A model generated the notes under the pieces. That model did no database searches and had not been told where the DNA came from. It was given only the letters and a program-made list of their open reading frames with translations. Positions 28,453 to 35,544 of a stretch of DNA of 64,000 nucleotides are shown piece by piece (within the stretch, counting starts at the first letter, position 1; each line of letters begins with the position of its first letter). Source of the stretch: Planctomycetota bacterium (GTDB taxonomy: Bacteria > Planctomycetota > UBA1135 > GCA-002748355). Where the stretch lies: NCBI GenBank assembly GCA_020638795.1, contig JACKHW010000004.1, forward strand, positions 372,001 to 436,000, given 5' to 3'. Both the position numbers and the translations under genes were made by a program.

Positions 28453-29457
28453 TCAGCGCTGTCGATGCAGAACGTAATCGGCCATCGAACGCAACGCATC
28501 GACCGCCGGGTTCGAGGGCAAACCTGCCAAGCTCTCGACAGCCGTGCGCAGACACTCGTCGGCACGTTCGTGAGCGTAGCGCACTCCGCCCGGTAGGTCG
28601 AAGCCCTCGAGCAATCGTCGTTGGGCAACCGTGTCGATCGGACTCACGTCACCCGTTGCATGCCGTGCATAGAGATCGACGAAGCGTCGACGCTCAACGG
28701 CCCCCGCTCGATCGAGCATCCACAAGAACGGCAGCGTCAACTTGCCCTTGCCGAAGTCGGTTCCGAGCGATTTGCCGACGACGGCTTCGTCACCGTCCAC
28801 ATCGAGGATGTCGTCCACGATCTGGAATGCCAATCCGAGCTGATCCCCGAAGACCTGGAAGCGCGCCGCAACGTCCGCGTCCGCTCCCGCATACGCCGCA
28901 CCGAGTCGACTCGAGGCACCGTACAAGACCGCGGTCTTGTCCCGGATGATCTCGAAGTACTTCGCCTCGCTCAGATCCGCGTCGAAGCGATGCACCATCT
29001 GCGTCATTTCGCCTTGGCAGATGACACGCACGGTCTCCGACAACACGCGACTGCATCGTGGATCGTCGAGCGCGACCGCCATGTGAAAGGCCTTCGCGTA
29101 GAGATAGTCGCCGAGCAGCACCGCGACCTCGGCACCCGACACGGCATGGATCGTCGGCAAGCCGCGTCTCAGACCGGCGCCATCGAGGATGTCGTCGTGG
29201 ACGAGCGTCGCCGCATGCAACATTTCGACGACCGCGGCGATCGTGAGGTGCGCCGGTTGGACTTCGCCAACGGCCTTCGCCGCGAGCAACACGAGTGCCG
29301 GACGAAGTTGCTTGCCGCGAAAACGACCGGCGTGATCCAGGAGACCACGGAGTTCGGGACTCTCGGGCTCGAGGGCCGCGTGCACGATGTGCGCGACTTC
29401 GTCGAGCTCTTCCCGCACGAGCGCGGTGACGTCAGTCAGTGCGGTGGTCTCGGCCAC
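28453..29457 (-). CDS. Polyprenyl diphosphate synthase (trans-isoprenyl type)
   Basis: A 334-residue class I prenyltransferase that adds isopentenyl diphosphate to allylic diphosphates. GKQLRP (48-53) is the IPP-binding motif. The two Asp-rich Mg-binding motifs are DDILD at 88-92 and DDILD at 215-219. Arg-Arg follows the first motif (GLRRG). The size and motifs fit long-chain all-trans synthases (octaprenyl/solanesyl type, IspB), which supply the side chain of quinones. Product length cannot be fixed from sequence. It starts three bases after the tatA stop and is followed by the duplicated lipoprotein and resB-ccsA, an apparent respiratory-chain operon. Confidence 0.9.
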   Translation of the reverse strand: MAETTALTDVTALVREELDEVAHIVHAALEPESPELRGLLDHAGRFRGKQLRPALVLLAAKAVGEVQPAHLTIAAVVEMLHAATLVHDDILDGAGLRRGLPTIHAVSGAEVAVLLGDYLYAKAFHMAVALDDPRCSRVLSETVRVICQGEMTQMVHRFDADLSEAKYFEIIRDKTAVLYGASSRLGAAYAGADADVAARFQVFGDQLGLAFQIVDDILDVDGDEAVVGKSLGTDFGKGKLTLPFLWMLDRAGAVERRRFVDLYARHATGDVSPIDTVAQRRLLEGFDLPGGVRYAHERADECLRTAVESLAGLPSNPAVDALRSMADYVLHRQR

Positions 29458-29460
29458 GTC

Positions 29461-29673
29461 TCACTCGTGAGTTTCGGTCTTCTTGGTGCCGTCGCCTTCG
29501 AGTCGCTTCTCGTCGTCCTCGCCCTTGAGGCCCTTGCGGAACTCGACGATGCCCGAACCGAGTGAGCGCGCCATGCCCGGGATCCGGTTACCGAAGAAAA
29601 GCAGCACGATCCCAGCGATGATGATGATTTCCCAGGGGCCACCGAAGAAGACGGCTAGCGGCACATACGACAT
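29461..29673 (-). CDS. tatA: Sec-independent translocase protein TatA/TatE
   Basis: This 70-residue protein has a single membrane helix and the amphipathic helix typical of TatA. Key phrases are GGPWEIIIIAGIVLLFFGNRIPG and RSLGSGIVEFRKGLKG. The charged tail is short, as expected. ATG 29673 is chosen because the protein then starts close to the helix, as in other TatA proteins; the open frame upstream is basic and unrelated. TatA oligomers form the pore for folded precursors such as the Tat-exported DUF1501 protein in this window. No tatB or tatC is visible here. It probably heads the operon with the prenyl synthase. Confidence 0.93.
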   Translation of the reverse strand: MSYVPLAVFFGGPWEIIIIAGIVLLFFGNRIPGMARSLGSGIVEFRKGLKGEDDEKRLEGDGTKKTETHE

Positions 29674-29832
29674 ATTCCTTGCTACCTTGCCGCGTCGCGC
29701 GGCCATCCACACGCAAACTTTAGGATCAATCCCGCCCCGACGCACTCCATTGTCGGGACACGTTGCTTCGCGTCATCTTGCCGCAGAATCACACGATGCG
29801 CAGGCTCCCCCGGCCGGTCCCGCCGGTCCACA

Positions 29833-30309
29833 TCACGATCGTTCGACCGGCGTGCCCGTGAAGCTCGCCTTCGCATCGCGCCACCAGGCCTCCCACGGTG
29901 CGTGCTCGGCTGGAAAGTCGTGGCCCGACAGCCGCACGAGCTGCGCGTGCGCACGATCGCGAACCGTCGGATCGCCATGTGCGAGGGACCGAATGAGGAT
30001 GTCGACGGCCGCGCGTTTGACCTTGTAGTCGTCGCCGTAGATCGAGCGGTTGAAGCTCTCGAACGCCTCGAGCAGTTCTCGAAACGTCTTCTCCATGCGA
30101 CGCCGCTCACTGATCAACGCCCCCATGTAAAGGAACGTCACCCCGACGAAGAACGCGATCAGCGTCATGACGTACGGGATCTGCACACCAGCGACCATCG
30201 CCAGCGCGATGACGATCCAAGCGATCCCGAACAAGTAGAGGTGCACGGGCGTCGTCTGCGCCCGCTCGGCGACGCGTTCTTGGATCTTCTGCTTGGTGGC
30301 TTCGTCCAT
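29833..30309 (-). CDS. Two-helix membrane protein, unknown
   Basis: The 158-residue product has two adjacent membrane helices at about 24-41 and 45-65, after a charged N-terminal amphipathic stretch (DEATKQKIQERVAE). A soluble helical C-terminal part (80-150) contains LIRSLAHGDPTVRDRAHAQLVRLSG, which resembles a HEAT repeat. Resemblance to the 2TM-domain family is superficial. It starts 26 bases after the sucD stop on the same strand, so it may be co-transcribed with sucCD. I assign no function. Confidence 0.6.
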   Translation of the reverse strand: MDEATKQKIQERVAERAQTTPVHLYLFGIAWIVIALAMVAGVQIPYVMTLIAFFVGVTFLYMGALISERRRMEKTFRELLEAFESFNRSIYGDDYKVKRAAVDILIRSLAHGDPTVRDRAHAQLVRLSGHDFPAEHAPWEAWWRDAKASFTGTPVERS

Positions 30310-30335
30310 CGGCGAGTCGGATGGTAGCGCGCGGC

Positions 30336-31217
30336 TCAGCCGAGCACTTCACGCATCGTCGAACCGATCGCGGACGGGTTCTTCGCGACGTGGATGCCGG
30401 CAGCTTCCATCGCGCGAATCTTCTCGGCAGCGGTGCCCTTGCCACCCGCGATGATCGCGCCGGCATGGCCCATGCGTTTGCCAGGAGGCGCGGTCTGCCC
30501 CGCGATGAAACCGACGACGGGCTTCTTGACGTGTTCCTTGACGTACGCAGCGGCGTCTTCTTCGTCGCTACCGCCGATCTCGCCGATCATGACGATGCCT
30601 TCGGTCGCGGGATCCTCGTTGAAGAGCGCGATGCACTCCTTGTGGCCAAGGCCGTGGATCGGATCGCCGCCCATGCCGATGCAGGTCGACTGGCCCAGAC
30701 CGAGCTCGGACAACTGCCAAACGGCCTCGTAGGTCAGCGTGCCGGAGCGCGAGACGACACCGATCTTGCCGGGCTTGTGGATGTAGCCCGGCATGATGCC
30801 GATCTTGCAGCCTTGGTTCTCCCCGGTCGGCGTGATGATGCCCGGGCAGTTCGGGCCGATGATGCGCACGTCGCGGCCGCGCAGCGTGTCCTTCACGCGT
30901 GCCATGTCGAGCACGGGGATGTGCTCGGTGATCGTGACGATCAGCTTGCAGCCCGCGTCCGCGGCTTCGAGGATCGCGTCGGCGCAGAACGCGGCCGGCA
31001 CGTAGATCACCGACGCGGTGGCGCCGGTCTCCGCGACACACTCGTCGACCGTGTTGAAGACGGGGACTCCGTGCTCCTTCTGCCCGCCCTTGCCCGGCGT
31101 GACGCCACCGACGATCTTGGTACCGTACGCGAGCATCTGCTCGGTGTGGAAGCTGCCGTGCCCACCGGTAATGCCCTGAACGAGCACCTTCGTGTCCTTG
31201 TCGATCAAGACGCTCAT
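30336..31217 (-). CDS. sucD: Succinyl-CoA synthetase, alpha subunit
   Basis: This 293-residue TCA-cycle subunit interconverts succinyl-CoA and succinate with nucleotide phosphorylation. The CoA-binding Rossmann domain opens with VLVQGITGGHGSFH and includes GPNCPGIITP near 121-130. The phosphorylated histidine is His251 in RMGHAGAIIAGGKG. Length and order of domains are normal. Its start overlaps the sucC stop by four bases (ATGA), the usual translational coupling that keeps subunits equal. Confidence 0.98.
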   Translation of the reverse strand: MSVLIDKDTKVLVQGITGGHGSFHTEQMLAYGTKIVGGVTPGKGGQKEHGVPVFNTVDECVAETGATASVIYVPAAFCADAILEAADAGCKLIVTITEHIPVLDMARVKDTLRGRDVRIIGPNCPGIITPTGENQGCKIGIMPGYIHKPGKIGVVSRSGTLTYEAVWQLSELGLGQSTCIGMGGDPIHGLGHKECIALFNEDPATEGIVMIGEIGGSDEEDAAAYVKEHVKKPVVGFIAGQTAPPGKRMGHAGAIIAGGKGTAAEKIRAMEAAGIHVAKNPSAIGSTMREVLG

Positions 31218-32383
31218 CGTGCGGCTCCTGCAGCTTCGACTGCCTTCTTGGCGGCTTCGTCGAGCGAAGTCGCGGAGATCAGGGCGATGTCACTCTCCTC
31301 GAGGATCTGACGCCCCTTCTTCACGTTGGTCCCTTCGAGTCGAACGACGAGCGGCACGGTCAGGTCGACCTCCTTGGCCGCATCGACGACGCCTTGGGCG
31401 ATGACGTCGCACTTCGCGATGCCACCGAAGATGTTGATCATGATCGCTTCGACGTTCTTGTCGGAGAGCAAGATCTTGAACGCACCGACAACGCCTTCCT
31501 TGGTGACCGATCCACCGACGTCGAGGAAATTGGCGGGCTCACCACCGTGCGCCTTGATGACGTCCATCGTCGCCATCGCGAGGCCGGCGCCATTGACCAT
31601 GCAACCGATGTTGCCGTCGAGCGCGATGTAGTTGAGGTCGTACTTGCTGGCCTCGATCTCCTTCGCGTCCTCTTCCGTCAAGTCGCGCAGCTCTTCGAGA
31701 TCCTTGTGCCGGTAGAGAGCGTTGTCGTCGAAGTTGATCTTCGCGTCGAGCGCCTTGACGTTGCCTTCGGTCGTCACGATCAGCGGATTGATCTCGGCGA
31801 TCGAGCAATCGCACTCCAGGAAGCAGCGCGCGAGCCCGAGGATGATCTTGGTCGCCTCTTTGACCTGCGTGCCTTCGAGACCGAGTTTGAACGCGAGGTT
31901 GCGCGCCTGGTACGGCTGCATGCCGAGGCAGGGCTCGATGGTCTCCTTGAAGATCTTCTCGGGCGTCTTCGCCGCGACTTCCTCGATCTCCACACCGCCT
32001 TCGCGGCTCGCCATCATCACCGGCTTGCCGGAGACGCGATCGACGGTCATCGCGAGGTAGAGCTCACGCGCGATGTCGCTGCCCTTCTCGATCCACACGC
32101 GCTGCACGATCTTGCCTTCGGGACCGGTCTGGTGCGTCACGAGGTTCATCCCGAGCATGCGCGTCGCCTCGGCGATCGTCTCTTCTCGACTGCGAGCGAG
32201 CTTGACGCCGCCGCCCTTGCCACGACCACCGGCGTGGATCTGGGCCTTGACGACCGCGAGGGGCGTGCCGAGCTGGTCCCAGGCAGGCCCAGCTTCTTTC
32301 GCGTCGGTAACGAGTACGCCCTCGCTGACGGCTACGCCGAAGCGCGCGAGCAACTGCTTGGCTTGGTATTCGTGGATCTTCAT
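31214..32383 (-). CDS. sucC: Succinyl-CoA synthetase, beta subunit
   Basis: This 389-residue partner of sucD supplies the ATP-grasp nucleotide site. ATG 32383 begins MKIHEYQAKQLLARFGV, the conserved N terminus of the family; the open frame further upstream is non-homologous. The ATP-grasp region has KAQIHAGGRGKGGGVK, and the C-terminal part has GGIAKCDVIAQGV. It is the first gene of the sucC-sucD pair and is divergent from dcd, with a 154-base gap for promoters. Confidence 0.98.
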   Translation of the reverse strand: MKIHEYQAKQLLARFGVAVSEGVLVTDAKEAGPAWDQLGTPLAVVKAQIHAGGRGKGGGVKLARSREETIAEATRMLGMNLVTHQTGPEGKIVQRVWIEKGSDIARELYLAMTVDRVSGKPVMMASREGGVEIEEVAAKTPEKIFKETIEPCLGMQPYQARNLAFKLGLEGTQVKEATKIILGLARCFLECDCSIAEINPLIVTTEGNVKALDAKINFDDNALYRHKDLEELRDLTEEDAKEIEASKYDLNYIALDGNIGCMVNGAGLAMATMDVIKAHGGEPANFLDVGGSVTKEGVVGAFKILLSDKNVEAIMINIFGGIAKCDVIAQGVVDAAKEVDLTVPLVVRLEGTNVKKGRQILEESDIALISATSLDEAAKKAVEAAGAAR

Positions 32384-32537
32384 CGGCACCCTTCGGGTCG
32401 AAGAACGGCTCGTGGAGCGACTGGGCCGCACGGCCTCGTATCGGCCGCACGCTTCGAGTCGATCGCCTCGAAAAGGGCGCAGACGATAGCGAAGGCACGG
32501 CGTCGAAGCCATGACGACGCGCTGGTAGGATCCCGAC

Positions 32538-33665
32538 ATGTCCTCCGGCATCCTCGTACGGCAGCAAATCCGTAGGCTCCTCGAACGGGGAGCGATCCAT
32601 GCGAGCCAACCTGTCGCAGGGGGACAGGTGCAACCGGCGAGCCTCGACCTGCGCCTGGGCACCGTGTGTCACCGAGTGCGTGCGGGTTTCCTCCCCGAAC
32701 GGTGCACCGTCGAAGAGCGACTGCGCGACCTTCGTCTGTTCACGTTCTCTCTCGAAGAGGGTGCGATCCTCGAGCGCGGACACTGCTACGTCGTGCCGCT
32801 GCTCGAGCAGCTCGCGTTGCCAGACGACCTCGAGGCACACAGCAACCCCAAATCGTCCACTGGTCGGCTCGACGTGTTCACGCGACTGCTCGCCGACCAC
32901 GGGGATCGGTTCGAAGCGGTGACGCCCGGTTACCACGGGCCGCTCTACCTCGAGATCGTGCCGCGTTCGTTCACGATCCGGGTGCAGACAGGACTCGCGC
33001 TCAACCAGCTCCGTTTCCTGCGCGGTGACGCGGCGCTGCCCGGGGAGGACCTCCGCAAGTTGCACGACGAAACGCCGCTCCTCTTCGACGATGCAGGCGC
33101 GGCCCTGCGCACCGGCTTCGACCCGCGGTCGGGCGGGCTGACGATGGGCGTCGCGCTCGCCGAGGATCGCGAGATTTCGCGCTACATCGGTTGGCGCGCG
33201 AAGCGGTTCACCGGTGTGCTCGACATGACGAAGGAGGGCGTCCACGACCCGCACGAGTTCTTCGAGCCCATCGAAGCGCCGCGCGATGGCCGGCTGATCG
33301 TCGAACCCGAGGAGTTCTACATCTTCGCTAGCAAAGAACGCGTGCGTATCCCCCGCGACTACGCGGCCGTGATGCTGCCGTACGACGTTGGCATCGGCGA
33401 ATTGCGGACGAACTACGCCGGCTTCTTCGACAACGGATTCGGAGAACCACGCGGAACGCGTGCCGTGCTCGAAGTGCGTCCGCACGACGTACCCTTCGTC
33501 GTCGAGGATGGCCAAGCCTTCTTCCGCCTGCAGTTCTATCGGTCGACCGAAGCGCCGGACCGAGCCTATGGAGAGGACGGACAGGGCTCGCACTACCAAG
33601 GCCAAGCGCTCAAACTCAGCAAGCACTTTCACGAACCCCGATCTTCGGGAGCACGGTACCCATGA
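32538..33665 (+). CDS. dcd: Double-length dCTP deaminase family protein
   Basis: The product has 375 residues, roughly twice the usual ~190-residue Dcd. The family covers dCTP deaminase (dCTP to dUTP) and dUTPase-like folds. The signature SNPKSSTGRLD occurs at 102-112. QPASLDLRLG (31-40) is the typical early strand. Residues about 210-350 form a second jelly-roll unit with FASKERVRIP and NYAGFFDNGFG. Long versions annotated as 2'-deoxycytidine 5'-triphosphate deaminase exist in alphaproteobacteria and some other lineages, so this is a known architecture. It acts in the cytoplasm in dUMP supply. Its stop overlaps the next start (ATGA), an odd coupling to a secreted protein. Confidence 0.88.
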   Translation: MSSGILVRQQIRRLLERGAIHASQPVAGGQVQPASLDLRLGTVCHRVRAGFLPERCTVEERLRDLRLFTFSLEEGAILERGHCYVVPLLEQLALPDDLEAHSNPKSSTGRLDVFTRLLADHGDRFEAVTPGYHGPLYLEIVPRSFTIRVQTGLALNQLRFLRGDAALPGEDLRKLHDETPLLFDDAGAALRTGFDPRSGGLTMGVALAEDREISRYIGWRAKRFTGVLDMTKEGVHDPHEFFEPIEAPRDGRLIVEPEEFYIFASKERVRIPRDYAAVMLPYDVGIGELRTNYAGFFDNGFGEPRGTRAVLEVRPHDVPFVVEDGQAFFRLQFYRSTEAPDRAYGEDGQGSHYQGQALKLSKHFHEPRSSGARYP

Positions 33666-34186
33666 AGAACCACCGCCACACGACAGGCCTCGCGCGACGC
33701 CTGGCTACACCACTCGCCGCCGTGCTCGTCGCCGGATCGATCACGGCGCAAACGGCGTCCTTCACGCGCATAGGCACGGGCTGTGGCTCGGCGCCTCCGC
33801 CGCTGCTCAACTCGCGCGACGTGCCGCGCATCGGCGCGTCATTCACGATCACCTACACGGGACCCAACAGCCAGACTCCGGTCAGCATGGACATCCCGGT
33901 CCTGCTCACGGGCACCCAACAGGTCAGTGTGACGATCCCTCAGTTCTCGAGTATCCAGCCCGCGAACTGCATCCTCTACACGATCCCGATCTTCACCGAC
34001 GTGATGCCGTGGACGGGAACGCGGTACCAGGACACGGTCACGTATCAGATTCCCAACGATCGCAACCTGCTCGGCGCGAACCTCTACCAGCAGTTCGTCG
34101 GTGTGTATTTCAACTGCCGTTCGACCCCGTGCCTGATGGAGATGCTGCGCACGACGAACGGCGGCGCGCTCGTGATCGGCCTCTGA
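33662..34186 (+). CDS. Small secreted protein made of the lineage beta module
   Basis: This 174-residue protein has a signal peptide with an Arg-rich start (about 1-30, ending SITAQ). The mature part begins RIGTGCGS and continues through CILYTIPI, YQIPND, LYQQF and TNGGALVIGL. This order (GxGC, central GC/CILY, late QF or Q-W, terminal NG) matches the C-terminal module of the DUF4397 protein at 19340-20974 and, less closely, the tandem proteins at 41653-44063. No known enzyme motif is present. Its ATG overlaps the dcd stop by four bases. Function is unknown; surface or extracellular location is inferred. Confidence 0.65.
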   Translation: MKNHRHTTGLARRLATPLAAVLVAGSITAQTASFTRIGTGCGSAPPPLLNSRDVPRIGASFTITYTGPNSQTPVSMDIPVLLTGTQQVSVTIPQFSSIQPANCILYTIPIFTDVMPWTGTRYQDTVTYQIPNDRNLLGANLYQQFVGVYFNCRSTPCLMEMLRTTNGGALVIGL

Positions 34187-34187
34187 C

Positions 34188-34231
34188 GCGACGCTCTCCT
34201 CGCGGGCCTTCGGGCCGAGATCACGCGTCGC
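34188..34231. terminator. Composite hairpin at convergent junction
   Basis: GCGACGC (34188-34194) pairs with GCGTCGC (34225-34231). Inside lies a GGCC-TTCG-GGCC mini-hairpin (34205-34216) with a stable TTCG tetraloop. It sits between the secreted protein and HlyD-family genes. No T tract follows; a bidirectional terminator is inferred. Confidence 0.45.
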
Positions 34232-35522
34232 TTGGCTGGGCTGCGATGCGCGTTCCGTCGCTCACGAGTGCGTCCGGGTAGAGCACGACCTGCTCTCCGA
34301 CGCGAAGGCCGTCGAGCACCTCGGCACGCAAGCCCGACCGTCGCCCGATTCGAATCACGCGATCGTGCACGATGTCGCCGTCGACGACGAAGACGTGCCA
34401 CGAGTCTCCTTGCTGGAACAGCGCTCCCGAGGGCACGACGGCGACGCCTTTCGCCTCCGACAAGAGGATCTCGACCTCGACGTGGTATCCGTCGCCGAAC
34501 CGCGACCACTCGGGATCGACTCCCTGCGGATCGAGGATGATGCGAACACGCTGCTCTTCGACTCCCAGTGCCGAGACCTTCGTATAACCACCGGGCTCGA
34601 CGACCCGTACGCGTGCAGCGAGTGGACGCTGAGCGTCACTCCCCCACCCGACGATCCGTGCGTCCATGCCGGCTTCGACGCGCACGGCGTCTTGGGACAA
34701 GAACTCGGCGACGATCTCGAGGCGCTGTGTGTTGCCGACCTCGACGATCGGCGTGCCTGCAGGAACCGCACGTGCGCTCTCCTCGAAGACGCGCAAGACA
34801 CAACCGTCGATCGGTGAGGTGAGCGCGATGCGAACGTCACCGCCGCCTTCGTCATGGTGGCCGCGAGTTCCTTTGTCCTGATCGAAATCCGAGGCTCGCG
34901 GCTCGCGAAGCATCGAGCGCGCGACTTCGAGTTCGTGCGCGGCGACTTGCTCGGCGAACTCGTCGGCCAACAGGCCTTCGCGTGCACGCTGCGCGGTGTG
35001 CTCTGCCGCATCCCGCTCGCGCTCCGATGTCAATCCGGCATCGAACGATCCACGAATCCGCGCGAGTTCCTTGTCCGCGAGCGACTTGTCGGCCTCGGAC
35101 TGACGACGCCTCGCACGCGCCGCGTCGAGTGCGGCCGACGCTCGTTCGAGTGTCGCGCGAGCTTGCTCACGACTCCGCGCGTCCAAGATGGAAGGCGGGG
35201 TCGGAACGAACTGAGCAATCGTCGTCACTCCGGCCTCGACATGGTCGCCCGCGACGAGCGCAGTCCTCGTCAAGCTTCCGTCGAGCGGCGCGTGCACGGT
35301 GTAGCGCTCGCGAACTCGCGTATGGCCGTCGTCCGTAACCGTCTCGCGAATCGTATCGACTCGAATGGTGGCAACGTCCACGAGCACGGCGTCCTCGCGA
35401 AATGCACGCACGACGACAACCACGATCGCGACGAGGACGAGGAACCAAACCGTGCGTACGAACCAGGTCTTGGCCCCTCGCGCGGATTTCGTATCCCTGG
35501 TTGTGCTGTCGGTTTCGACCAT
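34221..35522 (-). CDS. HlyD/RND-type periplasmic adaptor of an ABC exporter
   Basis: The 433-residue protein has one membrane anchor near the N terminus (about 18-39, WFVRTVWFLVLVAIVVVVV). A lipoyl-like half follows (YTVHAPLDGSLTR), then a long helical hairpin rich in Ala, Arg and Glu (about 100-190), the second lipoyl half (LTSPIDGCVLRVFEE) and beta-barrel/membrane-proximal domains. It bridges the inner-membrane exporter to the outer membrane. ATG 35522 has a GAGGTAG site; a GTG ten codons upstream overlapping the permease stop is the alternative. It lies directly after the permease and ATPase genes, completing a three-gene exporter. The substrate is unknown. Confidence 0.87.
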   Translation of the reverse strand: MVETDSTTRDTKSARGAKTWFVRTVWFLVLVAIVVVVVRAFREDAVLVDVATIRVDTIRETVTDDGHTRVRERYTVHAPLDGSLTRTALVAGDHVEAGVTTIAQFVPTPPSILDARSREQARATLERASAALDAARARRRQSEADKSLADKELARIRGSFDAGLTSERERDAAEHTAQRAREGLLADEFAEQVAAHELEVARSMLREPRASDFDQDKGTRGHHDEGGGDVRIALTSPIDGCVLRVFEESARAVPAGTPIVEVGNTQRLEIVAEFLSQDAVRVEAGMDARIVGWGSDAQRPLAARVRVVEPGGYTKVSALGVEEQRVRIILDPQGVDPEWSRFGDGYHVEVEILLSEAKGVAVVPSGALFQQGDSWHVFVVDGDIVHDRVIRIGRRSGLRAEVLDGLRVGEQVVLYPDALVSDGTRIAAQPSDA

Positions 35523-35544
35523 GCCTACCTCAATGCGACCTGCC

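Noticed and set aside
32384..32662. Upstream extension of sucC
   Set aside because: The frame is open but the residues are not homologous, and it would overlap dcd on the other strand; ATG 32383 starts at the conserved MKIHEYQAK.
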